From Reichenbachiella faecimaris (GTDB lineage: Bacteria > Bacteroidota > Bacteroidia > Cytophagales > Cyclobacteriaceae): 64,000 bases of DNA. A program made the position numbers and the translations under genes. Of the stretch, positions 26,386 to 35,884 are shown in pieces (within the stretch, counting starts at the first letter, position 1; each line of letters starts with the position of its first letter). The stretch covers positions 1-64,000 of the forward strand of contig NZ_FWYF01000002.1 in assembly GCF_900176375.1 (NCBI RefSeq), in the 5' to 3' direction. The notes beneath the pieces were generated by a model. That model was not told where the DNA came from. It saw nothing but the letters and a program-made list of their open reading frames with translations, and did not search any database.

Positions 26386-27171
26386 ATGAGAATAATTGTA
26401 ATTTTATTTTTAATCATAGCCTTTCAGCCAGCACAGGCGCAGCAATATACTGTCATCCATGTGATAGGTAAAATTTATAATAGCCAAACGAACAGCTATC
26501 TCAAATCCGGTTCAAAGTTGAGCGAAGACTCCAAACTTAAATTTGAAACAGCTCATGCGCGAGCCGCAGTCCTAAGTTCATCAAGAGGTAGATACATCAT
26601 CCAGCAACAAAGCCATCAAAGCAATGGAAGTGACCTTGTCTATTCATTGTCGACTGTTCTGGCACCAGCCAGAGGCAAAATGAGTACCCGATCTGGGGGT
26701 ATCAACAATCAAATGGATTTTGTCAAGAAGTTCGGAGAAAGCCCAATTGCCATAGTTGGTGGTAAATACACAGCAGCCATTTCTACTACGTCCTATCCAT
26801 CAGACGACAGTAGATTTTTTTATGCCAGTTATACTTTCAATGGTGAAACCATCAATAAGAAATTGAATATTGAAAATGGATCATTGGTATTTGATATGAG
26901 CACTTTCTATGCAGTAGACGGCATCACAATTGACCCCAATCAAACCTCAGCAGCCAAATTATTCTATTATGACAGCCAAAAAGAAGAATCCACAGAAATC
27001 ACCTCATTGGATTTCGTAATTGTGAACGACACAGCGTTTGCTGCCATAATAAAATCACTAGAGGATTTAAGCAAAGAAGAACAGGCCAAAAGCATGCAGG
27101 AAATTATTGTCTCACTCTATGGCTCTTGCGAGCTCAGTGATATTCAAGCAATCTTAAAAGCTTCAAATTAA
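26386..27171 (+). CDS. Secreted FecR-like protein
   Basis: The 261-residue protein starts at the ATG at 26386, which gives a clean signal peptide (1-18, ending AQAQ); an in-frame ATG 30 bases upstream would overlap the caspase stop. The segment ~20-75 (VIHVIGKIYN ... YLKSGSKLSEDSKLKFET ... AAVLSSSRGRYII) matches the pattern of FecR-type beta domains: G-x-V, then L-x-x-G-x-x-L, then threshold and T-x-x-x-A-x-L. The rest is not recognised. FecR-like proteins often sit beside CHASE2 proteins in other phyla, and here the CHASE2-like gene overlaps its stop codon by one base. It probably presents or senses an envelope signal for its partners. Confidence 0.55.
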   Translation: MRIIVILFLIIAFQPAQAQQYTVIHVIGKIYNSQTNSYLKSGSKLSEDSKLKFETAHARAAVLSSSRGRYIIQQQSHQSNGSDLVYSLSTVLAPARGKMSTRSGGINNQMDFVKKFGESPIAIVGGKYTAAISTTSYPSDDSRFFYASYTFNGETINKKLNIENGSLVFDMSTFYAVDGITIDPNQTSAAKLFYYDSQKEESTEITSLDFVIVNDTAFAAIIKSLEDLSKEEQAKSMQEIIVSLYGSCELSDIQAILKASN

Positions 27172-28340
27172 TGATCAAAAAACGAATTTTTCTGTGGTTG
27201 GGGATCATGGCCAATACTTTGGCCATGATCTTTTTAACTTTCTATTTCATGAGTTTGCCTTGGTTAGCCGGGGACGAAAAGCTACTGATCTGGAGTACCT
27301 CTGCCATTAAATTTGCCAACCGAGAAATGCCGGCCTCAGAAGATTTCGCATTGATCAACACTTCTTATGACTTACAGCTCATTGATCGTCTGGATGATTT
27401 CGGTTTCCCTATTGGGCAACGAGTCATCACTGACCGAGAAAAATTGACACTCATTCTTGATGCCATTTCTAAGACAGAAAATCCGCCTAAATACATTATA
27501 TGCGACATTCATTTTCTGGACTCGACTGCTTCTGATTTTGGCCTGGATACCACACTGCAAAAATTTGATAACCTGATCATCTCCTACCACCTCAATGACT
27601 TTGAAGAAATAGAATACCCTATATTCAAAGATGTCAATCGAGGATTATCTGACTATGTAATCGGCAGTGTATTTGACGGGGTTTATAAATATCAGCTACT
27701 GCACCACGACTCACTGAAATTGACGCCACTCAAAGTTTATGAGGATCTTTCAAACCAAGAAGCAAAACCAAATGGTCCATTCGTGAAAATTGGAGACAGA
27801 TGGACACCCAACAATTTTGTAATGAATTATAGACTCCTCCAAAAGGATATTGAAAACATTGAAGCTGGTTTTAATCCTATCAACATGGGCGAACTGCTAT
27901 TCCTGGAAGATCAGGATATCCAAAATTTTGTGGCTGGTAAAATTGTTGTGATTGGGGATTTTTTCGAAAACGATAGGCACGAAACCCTTTTTGAAATTTC
28001 ATCAGGCCCGCTCATTTTGCTCAATGCTTTTCTTACGATTCAAGAAAGTGACACCTACGTCAACTTCTGGTTTTTCCTGCTAATACTTGCAAGCTATGCC
28101 TATCTGAGCTACATGGTATTTGTAGAAGGGGATTATATGGAAAGTCGCATCACCAAGTATTTTGGTGCGGTCAGGGTAGCCAATTACCTGGCTGGCTTTA
28201 TGAGTTATCTGATTTTGCTCACCCTCCTCTCTTGTCTCACTTTTTTTATATTCAATATCCATCTCAATGTTTTCTTTCTGGCAATCACTTTTTATCTCAC
28301 AGACCGACTGATAGGCTTATACCATCGTCAGAATAAGTAG
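27171..28340 (+). CDS. CHASE2-like membrane sensor without output domain
   Basis: The 389-residue protein has one N-terminal transmembrane segment (~5-29), a periplasmic domain of ~250 residues, and three C-terminal membrane segments (~285-305, 335-360, 362-380). This TM - sensor - 3 TM layout, together with strings such as YIICDIHFLDS and GKIVVIGDFFEND, is characteristic of CHASE2 sensors. These normally continue into a kinase, cyclase or other output domain, but this protein ends ~10 residues after the last segment. Its ATG overlaps the previous stop (TAATG), indicating translational coupling to the FecR-like gene. The caspase protein upstream may be its effector partner; this is inferred. 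Confidence 0.7.
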   Translation: MIKKRIFLWLGIMANTLAMIFLTFYFMSLPWLAGDEKLLIWSTSAIKFANREMPASEDFALINTSYDLQLIDRLDDFGFPIGQRVITDREKLTLILDAISKTENPPKYIICDIHFLDSTASDFGLDTTLQKFDNLIISYHLNDFEEIEYPIFKDVNRGLSDYVIGSVFDGVYKYQLLHHDSLKLTPLKVYEDLSNQEAKPNGPFVKIGDRWTPNNFVMNYRLLQKDIENIEAGFNPINMGELLFLEDQDIQNFVAGKIVVIGDFFENDRHETLFEISSGPLILLNAFLTIQESDTYVNFWFFLLILASYAYLSYMVFVEGDYMESRITKYFGAVRVANYLAGFMSYLILLTLLSCLTFFIFNIHLNVFFLAITFYLTDRLIGLYHRQNK

Positions 28341-28538
28341 GCAAAACATCTTGTACCATTCTTAAAGGTTTCAATTCATGGAAAAAAGGTTCCACTTGAT
28401 GAAGTGAAGCGATTACTTCCTTGGCACGCCTTACATTTAAGGTTGGATTTTAAACCATAGATCGCATCCCCCCGCGTCTTTACAGATGAAGCAAAATCCT
28501 CAGACCCACTTCTACACAGAAACCTTTTAAATATTTAT

Positions 28539-31500
28539 ATGAAAACAATTCTATTTTTATTACTGACCGCACAGGTTTTGCTCGTTCCACTTGGCGCAAA
28601 TGCCCAGACGGATTTTAGGGAAGAAGCGATTTACTTCCTACTGACCACTAGATTTTTTGATGGTGACCCATCAAACAATGTACCCAACGAATGGAGTTCT
28701 TATCATCCAGACCCTACAATAAACCCTGAAATCACTGATCCTAACGATGTCACCTGGAGAGGGGATTTCAAAGGGTTGATTGAGAAACTGGACTATATTC
28801 AAGACCTTGGTTTTACTGCCATCTGGATCACACCTATTGTTCAGAACTGGAGTCCTCTGGATTATCACGGCTATCATGCTTATGATTTCACTAAAGTGGA
28901 TCCAAGATTAGAATCTCCTGAAGCCACCTTTCAAGACTTGATCAATGCCGTGCATGCACGCGGTATGAAAATCGTTCTGGACGTAGTGACCAATCATGCT
29001 GGCCGATTTGGAATCAAAGATGTAGCAGAAATAAAATACAATACCGATCCCACACAGCCTTGGGGTCAGGATTCCAATGGAAGCGTATTACAGCCTAATC
29101 CAAACTGGGCCTATGACGGGCTTACACCAAACCCGGATGACGGTAAAATCTGGAGCCGTGCCAATCTGCCCACCATGCCGCCACCATATAATAGCAATCT
29201 AGCCAATTACAACTGGCCTTCTACGCAGTCCTATGTGGATACAACAGACCCAGATTGGTATCATCATTCCGGCAACGGCTTTGCACAGGGATGGGACGAC
29301 ACTGAAAATCTGTATAACCGGGCACTGGCCGGAGACACACCTGATTTGAATACTGGTAGCCAAGTAGTTCGTGACTATCTGGTGGCGGCTTACACCACCT
29401 TTATCAATATGGGAGTGGACGCATTCAGATGGGACACCATGAAGCACATGGACAAGGAAGATGTATTGTATTTCAAAGACGCCTTCCATGCCGTGAATCC
29501 AGACCTCTTCATCTTTGGAGAAGTGGCGCAAAAAAGACATGAACTGCACAATGTGGAAGAAATCAATCCACACTGGTACACCTGGCGTGGTGCAGTCAAC
29601 AATTCAGAAAACTCTGATATAGCGGTACTCGACTTTTATGCCGAAGCTACTTTTCATGGCATTTTCGAAGAAGGGGGAGGTTTTTCTGGTGTACAGGCAG
29701 CTGCACGATATGATCACTTGTATAGCGACCCTTCCACGCTTCTGACCTGGCTTGACAATCACGACTTTGGTCCTAACAATGACTGGAATGCCCGATATGG
29801 CGGATCAGAAGAAAATCTGGCGGCCTGTATGAACTTCATGTTTACCTGGCGAGGTATTCCTGTGGTGTACTATGGTACGGAGATTCAATTTATGAAAGGG
29901 GAATATGCAGATATTCATGACGCCTCAGGTATTACCAAATCTATTGACCTGACTGGAAGAGCCTATTATGGGGATCAATTTGACCAAGCGCCTAACCACG
30001 TGATCTATCAACACATCAAAAAGTTGAATGCCATTCGCAAAGCTATTCCTGCTTTGCAAAAAGGTAGCTGGCGATGGGATGGCAATGCAGGCGGCAATGC
30101 CGTGGGCTATGTCAGAAAATACAACGACAGTGAAGTAGCTGTAGGACTGGCCAAAGATGGTGGCGCCACTTTCAATTTTTCTGGACTCACAAACGGCACT
30201 TACAGAGACGCTGTCACAGGTGCTGAAGTACAGGTGACTAATGGCTCTATCAGTTTTGACGTCACCTCTGGATCAGCTGGTATTTTTGTACTCAACGGAC
30301 CTGGAATGATCGGAGGAAATGGTGTTGGATATTTTCAATCTGGTATTGGAGGAGGAAATCCTGTAGTAAGTATTTCACCTGCAGGTGGCAATTACACGGA
30401 TCCTATCAATATCACAATGCATTCTTCTTCGCAAAACGAACCAAGTACCATCTATTACACTACCGACGGAAGCACCCCTACAACCAACAGCCCTATTTAC
30501 CAAAGTCCTTTTAATATTGATACTCATAGCACAGTATCGGCCTTAGCAGTGGATGGGCTAGGCAATTACTCAGCGGTTGTGACTCATTCGTACGCTATTG
30601 GCGAAATCAGTGGCCTCACAGTGTACTACAAAAACAACTCAGGCTGGAGTGAGCCAAACATTTATTACTGGGGTGTCCAACCTACTGAAGCCACAGGAGG
30701 TGTCAATTGGCCAGGTGTACCCATGCAGGATGACGGTGACGGCTGGTACAAGTATACATTGGCCGAAGCAGCTAGCACAAACCTTATTTTCAATGATGGC
30801 AACAATCAAACCGAAGATTTGAGTAGAAGTGCAGACGGCTGGTATGAGAATGGCACCTGGAGTAATACCGACCCCCGAACGCCAATAGACCTCCCTCCAT
30901 CTGTATCTATAGACATAGCAGGTGGAAATTTTGTTGTTGGAGATCAAATTTCGGTCACTATCAGCGCTAGTGATGATTCTGGGCTTGCACCATCTATTTA
31001 TTATACTGTGGACGGCAGCACGCCAACCGATCAAAGTCAAACCTACAATGGGTCGATCCTTATTACCACTACCACCACACTCCGTGCATTGGCTATTGAT
31101 AACATAAATCAGCCTTCAGGTATCGTTTCGGAGACCTATAACTTTTTGCCTCCGGCTCCAGGACTTACGCTTCACTTTAAACCAGATGGCTACGCAGACC
31201 CAGAAATCTACTTTTGGGCTGTTACCCCAAGTGGAGCATCCACTATCTGGCCAGGTATAACTATGAGCGATGAAGGTGAGGGCTGGTATAGTTATACCTT
31301 AGAAAATGCTGACTGCACCAATGTTATCTTTAACAACAATGGAAATAGCCAAACTTCAGACTTAAGCAGATGCAGTGAAGGATGGTATGAAGCAGGTACT
31401 TGGTACGACTTGAAACCCCAGCCAGGAAGTGGGCTAACTGTTCATTTCAAAAAACCAGTCGCATGGAATACGGCTAATATTCATTTTTGGGATGTGACTC

Positions 31501-31991
31501 CATCAGACATAGATGCCTCGCAATGGCCTGGGCCAAGTATGACTCCTGAAGGAGACGACTGGTACAGTTTTACAATTGCAGATGCCTCATGTGCCAATAT
31601 ATTGTTTAATGATAATGGTAGTGCTCAAACTGGAGATCTCAATCGCTGTAGTGAAGGATGGTATTCGTCTGGATGGAGTTCAACTTCGGCAAGGTCTAGG
31701 GAACAAAACCAAGACATCGAAAACTCACAAGCCAATAAGGTATCGATCTACCCCAATCCATCTACGTCTGGCATAGTCAACATAGATTTGGTCTTTTCGT
31801 CTGAGGTAGAATATACTATTCAGGTAATAGGAATCAGTGGGCGACTAATTGAAGCCAAAACTGACCTTCGAAGCACCATAGGCATGCAAAGTCTTACACT
31901 TGAAAGTAACAGTTGGCAAAATGGTGTCTATATCATCCAAGTCAACTTGCCTCATCAGGTAATCAAAAAAAGACTGACTGTGGTGAATTAG
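28539..31991 (+). CDS. Secreted multi-modular alpha-amylase (GH13) with T9SS sorting domain
   Basis: The 1150-residue protein cleaves alpha-1,4-glucans outside the cell. After a signal peptide (1-23) comes a GH13 catalytic domain (~25-590) with Asp299 (nucleophile, DAFRWDTMKHM), Glu328 (acid/base, FIFGEVAQ) and Asp409 (WLDNHDFG). Then follow two chitobiase/hexosaminidase-C-like modules (IYYTTDGSTPTTNSP and the copy IYYTVDGSTPTDQSQ) alternating with three starch-binding modules (each with NIYYWGVQP-like and DGWYKYTL-like motifs), and a T9SS sorting domain (VSIYPNPSTSGIVNIDL). It is probably surface-anchored and supplies maltodextrin to the glycogen genes at 45-55 kb. No SusC/SusD pair lies nearby. 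Confidence 0.93.
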   Translation: MKTILFLLLTAQVLLVPLGANAQTDFREEAIYFLLTTRFFDGDPSNNVPNEWSSYHPDPTINPEITDPNDVTWRGDFKGLIEKLDYIQDLGFTAIWITPIVQNWSPLDYHGYHAYDFTKVDPRLESPEATFQDLINAVHARGMKIVLDVVTNHAGRFGIKDVAEIKYNTDPTQPWGQDSNGSVLQPNPNWAYDGLTPNPDDGKIWSRANLPTMPPPYNSNLANYNWPSTQSYVDTTDPDWYHHSGNGFAQGWDDTENLYNRALAGDTPDLNTGSQVVRDYLVAAYTTFINMGVDAFRWDTMKHMDKEDVLYFKDAFHAVNPDLFIFGEVAQKRHELHNVEEINPHWYTWRGAVNNSENSDIAVLDFYAEATFHGIFEEGGGFSGVQAAARYDHLYSDPSTLLTWLDNHDFGPNNDWNARYGGSEENLAACMNFMFTWRGIPVVYYGTEIQFMKGEYADIHDASGITKSIDLTGRAYYGDQFDQAPNHVIYQHIKKLNAIRKAIPALQKGSWRWDGNAGGNAVGYVRKYNDSEVAVGLAKDGGATFNFSGLTNGTYRDAVTGAEVQVTNGSISFDVTSGSAGIFVLNGPGMIGGNGVGYFQSGIGGGNPVVSISPAGGNYTDPINITMHSSSQNEPSTIYYTTDGSTPTTNSPIYQSPFNIDTHSTVSALAVDGLGNYSAVVTHSYAIGEISGLTVYYKNNSGWSEPNIYYWGVQPTEATGGVNWPGVPMQDDGDGWYKYTLAEAASTNLIFNDGNNQTEDLSRSADGWYENGTWSNTDPRTPIDLPPSVSIDIAGGNFVVGDQISVTISASDDSGLAPSIYYTVDGSTPTDQSQTYNGSILITTTTTLRALAIDNINQPSGIVSETYNFLPPAPGLTLHFKPDGYADPEIYFWAVTPSGASTIWPGITMSDEGEGWYSYTLENADCTNVIFNNNGNSQTSDLSRCSEGWYEAGTWYDLKPQPGSGLTVHFKKPVAWNTANIHFWDVTPSDIDASQWPGPSMTPEGDDWYSFTIADASCANILFNDNGSAQTGDLNRCSEGWYSSGWSSTSARSREQNQDIENSQANKVSIYPNPSTSGIVNIDLVFSSEVEYTIQVIGISGRLIEAKTDLRSTIGMQSLTLESNSWQNGVYIIQVNLPHQVIKKRLTVVN

Positions 31992-32006
31992 GTAGCTAAA
32001 AATGAG

Positions 32007-32073
32007 ATCGCCTAAAGAGCAATACTTTACTTCTCCAACCCATAGGAGGATGGATTAAAACTTTTTAGGCGAT
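32007..32073. terminator. Bidirectional terminator between amylase and CtpA genes
   Basis: A perfect 10-base stem (ATCGCCTAAA at 32007-32016, TTTAGGCGAT at 32064-32073) encloses a 47-base loop with a smaller CTCC/GGAG hairpin. T-rich sequence follows on the plus strand. It sits between two converging genes. Confidence 0.65.
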
Positions 32074-32091
32074 TTCTTAATTTTTATTTCA

Positions 32092-33720
32092 TTAGTTGCT
32101 CCGCACCATAATCGCTTCCGCTTGATCAAATAGTTGGATGGCTTGCGTGTAAATTTCATTGGATTGGTTGTAAATCGGATAGAAACCATCATTGTTCCAA
32201 ATGCCGCGAGCAATCTGAGCTTTCAAATACAATTTGATCAAATTCTTGGAGTGCTTGAACTGAGCATCGTTATAAGCCAGTCCACTTTCTTCAGCCACTG
32301 CGACCAATTCCTTCAACATTTTTTCATTGATTTCAAAATCCGTGAAGTATTTATCGAAACCATCACTTTCCAGTTTGGCTCTATTGCCATCAGAATAGGC
32401 CAGAGAATACTCTCTAATGGCATTGGTAGTGAATAATCTATTGAGGTAAGCTGAATTGCCTGCTGTATCCATTGGAATGAAATAATCTGGCATGATACCT
32501 CCACCACCATACACGGTACGGCCTTTTACCGTCTCATATTTCAAAGTATCATTCTGGTGGATGCTGTCAGCATTATACAATTCTCCCGAGGTATATCTAT
32601 TATAGATATCACTGTAATAATCATCTTTTCCTCCTTCGTAAGATCGTTGAATTGATCTTCCACTTGGTGTGTAATACCTTGAAATCGTTAGGCGCAATTC
32701 TGATCCGTCGGACAAATCAATTGGCATTTGCACCAATCCTTTGCCGAAAGACCTTCTTCCAACTACCAGCCCTCTGTCGTTATCCTGAATAGCGCCAGAA
32801 ACAATTTCCGAAGCAGATGCGCTTCCTTCATCAATCAATACGATCAAAGGTCGGTCTTCAAAGAGCCCAGAGTTACCAGCTCTATGCTCCTGATTATATC
32901 GAAATTCTTTCCCTTTAGTGAATACAATCATCGGGTCGCCCGGCAAGAATTCATCTGCCATTTGAATCGCCATACTCATATAGCCGCCAGGATTACCTGT
33001 TAAGTCTAATATCAATTTTTGCAGCCCTTTTTCGTCCAATTTGTCCAGTGCAGATTTGAATTCTTCATAGGTAGTAGCCGTAAATCTGTTGACTTTGATG
33101 TACCCAATTTCATCATCTATCATGTAAGAAGCATCCACAGAAAACTGGGGAATTTTGTCTCGAATGATTTCAAAGTCCAAAAGATCCTCATTATTCTTTC
33201 TAAGAATGGAAACAGTCACCTGCGTTCCTTTTGGCCCCCTCAATCTATCCAGTACACCACGAGTTTTAATACCTATACCCGCTACGTTTTCAGTGTCGAC
33301 TTTTATGATTTTATCTCCAGTCAACAGGCCTACGCGTTCGGAAGGTCCTCCACTGAGCGGAGCCACTACATAGATGGTATCTCTAAAAATGTTGTATTCT
33401 ATACCAATCCCGTCAAAATTACCCTCAAGTTGCGAGCGGCTATACTCTTGCTCCTCTTTAGGTATGTAAGCTGTATGCGGATCCAATTCTTCCAACATAT
33501 CCGCAATGGCCTTTTCTACTAAATCCTCTGTTTTGACCTCATCTACATAGTTGCGATCTACGTAATTCAAGATTTCGCGGAATTTTTGAAGTGATTGAGC
33601 CAAGTCAGACCCTCCATCTGCAGAGCTTGTCATATTGGCACCAATAAAGATCCCAGCTGCAATGGCAATAGATAGGAAAAGGGGGAGCCTGATTTGGGCT
33701 TTGGTATTTTGAATTTTCAT
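32092..33720 (-). CDS. S41-family carboxyl-terminal processing peptidase
   Basis: The 542-residue protein has an N-terminal signal-anchor (~10-28), a PDZ domain (~90-175, with YVVAPLSGGPSERVGLLTGD) and an S41 protease core. The catalytic serine is in GSASASEIVSGA and the lysine, 25 residues later, in RRSFGKGLVQ; this is the usual Ser-Lys spacing. Such proteases trim or degrade periplasmic proteins. The extra ~150 C-terminal residues (after MPDYFIPMDT) are usual for Bacteroidota members. It is a single-gene unit converging with the amylase gene. Confidence 0.93.
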   Translation of the reverse strand: MKIQNTKAQIRLPLFLSIAIAAGIFIGANMTSSADGGSDLAQSLQKFREILNYVDRNYVDEVKTEDLVEKAIADMLEELDPHTAYIPKEEQEYSRSQLEGNFDGIGIEYNIFRDTIYVVAPLSGGPSERVGLLTGDKIIKVDTENVAGIGIKTRGVLDRLRGPKGTQVTVSILRKNNEDLLDFEIIRDKIPQFSVDASYMIDDEIGYIKVNRFTATTYEEFKSALDKLDEKGLQKLILDLTGNPGGYMSMAIQMADEFLPGDPMIVFTKGKEFRYNQEHRAGNSGLFEDRPLIVLIDEGSASASEIVSGAIQDNDRGLVVGRRSFGKGLVQMPIDLSDGSELRLTISRYYTPSGRSIQRSYEGGKDDYYSDIYNRYTSGELYNADSIHQNDTLKYETVKGRTVYGGGGIMPDYFIPMDTAGNSAYLNRLFTTNAIREYSLAYSDGNRAKLESDGFDKYFTDFEINEKMLKELVAVAEESGLAYNDAQFKHSKNLIKLYLKAQIARGIWNNDGFYPIYNQSNEIYTQAIQLFDQAEAIMVRSN

Positions 33721-33816
33721 AGACCTAGAAATAAAGTATTAATCCTTTTACGAGGAAAGTATCTATAAGATACCAAAAAAGGGGTCTTAATTCAATAGAC
33801 AGAATGGATAGAAAAC

Positions 33817-33847
33817 AAAAAAGACTGGCCTACCAAGTATCCCAGTC
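33817..33847 (-). terminator. Terminator of the 36-residue ORF
   Basis: On the minus strand GACTGG pairs with CCAGTC (plus-strand coordinates 33842-33847 and 33823-33828), followed by a run of six T. The stop codon of the small ORF at 33830-33940 lies in the loop. Confidence 0.65.
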
Positions 33848-33940
33848 TTTTTCATGATTGCTCACTTTTTCGTTTGGCAGCACAAAAGGGCAAATAGCCG
33901 CGCCTACAAACAAAACCGCAATTAAAATTATCATTGTCAT
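33830..33940 (-). CDS. Small putative membrane protein, 36 residues
   Basis: The ORF starts MTMIILIAVLFVGAAICPFV, one hydrophobic helix of ~18 residues, and continues into a short polar tail rich in Glu, Lys, Asp and Trp, ending DWDTW. Its stop codon falls in the loop of a terminator hairpin, as expected for a real gene that ends where transcription ends. It lies between gdhA and ctpA on the same strand as both. I know no family for it. It could be a regulatory membrane peptide; a chance ORF cannot be excluded. Confidence 0.5.
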   Translation of the reverse strand: MTMIILIAVLFVGAAICPFVLPNEKVSNHEKDWDTW

Positions 33941-34021
33941 ATCGAACCAGATTTTAATTTGAACGTCAAAGATAATCCGTTCTTTTCATACCACAAATCA
34001 GATCAATATTATTGTCAAAAA

Positions 34022-35377
34022 TTATACGTGCCCTTGAGCCAGCATGGCATCAGCTACTTTCACATAGCCAGCAATGTTTGCGCCTTTTACATAATCAACA
34101 TAATCATCATCAATACGCCCATATCTCTCACAGTTCTCATGAATAGAAACCATAATCTCTTTGAGCTTCTTATCCACCTCTTCACTGCTCCAACTCAAAC
34201 GCATGCTGTTTTGCGACATTTCTAAACCCGAGGTAGCTACACCACCAGCATTAGATGCTTTTCCTGGACTAAATAAGATTCTATTTTTCCGAATCAAGTC
34301 CAGGGCACCTTCTGTGGTTGGCATATTGGCGCCTTCAAACACGCCTATACAGCCGTTGTCTATCAAGGTCTGCATGTCATAGTCTGGCAATTCATTTTGC
34401 GTGGCACATGGGAAAGCTAAATCGATTTTCGCATTCCATGGAGTCAACTCCTTATAAAAAGTGGCACTTTTATATTTACCTGCAAACTCGCTAATACGTC
34501 CTCTTTTTTCGTTTTTCAGTTCTTTAATGAAAGCCAGCTTTTCTTCGTCGATCCCTTCTGGGTCGTACACATAGCCTTGAGAATCTGAGACTGTCACTGG
34601 TTTTGCTCCTAAGTGCAACAACTTCTCTATGGTGTACTGCGCCACATTTCCGCTGCCAGACACTGCGCATACCTTCCCGTGCATGGAATGCCCATGAGCC
34701 TTTAAAACCTCATCTGCAAAATAAACTGTACCATAGCCGGTGGCTTCCGTTCGAATCAAACTACCACCATATTGCAGTCCCTTACCGGTCAGCACGCCTG
34801 AAAATTCGTTTCTCAATCTTTTGTACTGTCCAAACATGTAACCGATTTCTCTGCCACCCACGCCAATATCTCCTGCGGGTACGTCAGTAAAACCACCAAT
34901 ATGCTTAGACAACTCTGTCATGAAACTTTGACAAAAACGCATGACCTCTGCGTCAGACTTACCTTTAGGGTCAAAATCACTACCTCCTTTACCTCCTCCA
35001 AGAGGAAGTGTGGTTAAGCTATTTTTAAACACTTGCTCAAAGGCCAAAAATTTGAGTATACTCAAATTCACTGTTGGGTGAAACCTTAAACCTCCTTTGT
35101 ACGGGCCTATGGCCGAATTCATCTGCACCCGAAATCCACGATTGATTTGATTTCTGCCCTGATCGTCTACCCAGGGCACCCGGAAGATGACGGCCCGTTC
35201 TGGCTCGCACATTCTTTCCAATATATTGGCTTCTTTATATTTTTTGTTTTCTTCGTTGAAAGGAATAATCACTTCTGCTACTTCACGAACGGCCTGAATA
35301 AATTCAGTTTCGCCAGGATTTCTAGCCGATATGCTCTGCATGAAAGCATCAATGGCCTGAGTCATGTTCTTGGACAT
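34022..35377 (-). CDS. gdhA: Glutamate dehydrogenase
   Basis: It interconverts 2-oxoglutarate plus ammonium and glutamate. The 451 residues match the hexameric small-subunit class, and all hallmarks are visible: RVPWVDDQGRNQINRGFRVQ, the catalytic-lysine segment PLGGGKGGSDFDPKGKS, DVPAGDIGVGGREIGYMFG and the Rossmann loop VSGSGNVAQYTIEKL. The segment SDSQGYVYDPEGI is typical of NADP-dependent assimilatory enzymes, but cofactor choice cannot be fixed by eye. It is transcribed alone. The 36-residue ORF downstream might be cotranscribed, since no terminator is seen directly after gdhA. Confidence 0.96.
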   Translation of the reverse strand: MSKNMTQAIDAFMQSISARNPGETEFIQAVREVAEVIIPFNEENKKYKEANILERMCEPERAVIFRVPWVDDQGRNQINRGFRVQMNSAIGPYKGGLRFHPTVNLSILKFLAFEQVFKNSLTTLPLGGGKGGSDFDPKGKSDAEVMRFCQSFMTELSKHIGGFTDVPAGDIGVGGREIGYMFGQYKRLRNEFSGVLTGKGLQYGGSLIRTEATGYGTVYFADEVLKAHGHSMHGKVCAVSGSGNVAQYTIEKLLHLGAKPVTVSDSQGYVYDPEGIDEEKLAFIKELKNEKRGRISEFAGKYKSATFYKELTPWNAKIDLAFPCATQNELPDYDMQTLIDNGCIGVFEGANMPTTEGALDLIRKNRILFSPGKASNAGGVATSGLEMSQNSMRLSWSSEEVDKKLKEIMVSIHENCERYGRIDDDYVDYVKGANIAGYVKVADAMLAQGHV

Positions 35378-35600
35378 GGTATTAAATTTTTGGGTTATAA
35401 ATCTGTTTCAATATTAGCTAATTCCAACACATAATCCTGTCTTCAACTTTGATATTTTATCCCAGTATTAAATAATCAGAAGTGACCAACAGAAAACAAC
35501 CTATGCAATTAATCATTAATTAAAATAATGATAATTGAACCCATTGGCTGTTGGCTCATGGAATTCGTTCCTTTGATTAAGCCACAAAACATAGAAAAAT

Positions 35601-35771
35601 ATGAACACGCACCCAACACCCGATTTGCTAGATACGCTTCGGATGCTAAAAAAGGAAGATCAAATGGACTTGCTCGACTATATCAGAAGCAGGTATAAGT
35701 ATTCTTCAAAGGTTACGGATCGCTATCGAAAAAATGCTTTGTCTCAAATCAAAAAGGCATTGAAGTACTAG
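35601..35771 (+). CDS. Small helical protein, 56 residues, paralogue of 36214-36399
   Basis: The ORF encodes a charged, helical protein: MNTHPTPDLLDTLRMLKKED ... ending RYRKNALSQIKKALKY. Its second half aligns with the protein at 36214-36399: YRKNALSQIKKAL against YRKKAISEIRSAL, and LKKEDQMDLLDYIR against LDTDQKNNVMQYVK. Conservation between two copies argues that both are real genes. There is no signal peptide or membrane segment. The function is unknown; size and composition would fit a small regulatory or DNA/RNA-associated protein, but this is a guess. Confidence 0.6.
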   Translation: MNTHPTPDLLDTLRMLKKEDQMDLLDYIRSRYKYSSKVTDRYRKNALSQIKKALKY

Positions 35772-35884
35772 AATTAACCAAAAGAAAAAAGGGTCAATCC
35801 ATATTTCTGAGGGATTAGACAATCCTAACCTACAGTTTTTAAACAGTCACTTAATCCTGAGTCAATTACCTTTGCGAACTAAAA

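Noticed and set aside
33019-33522. 167-residue plus-strand frame
   Set aside because: Antisense to the PDZ and protease core of the S41 peptidase.
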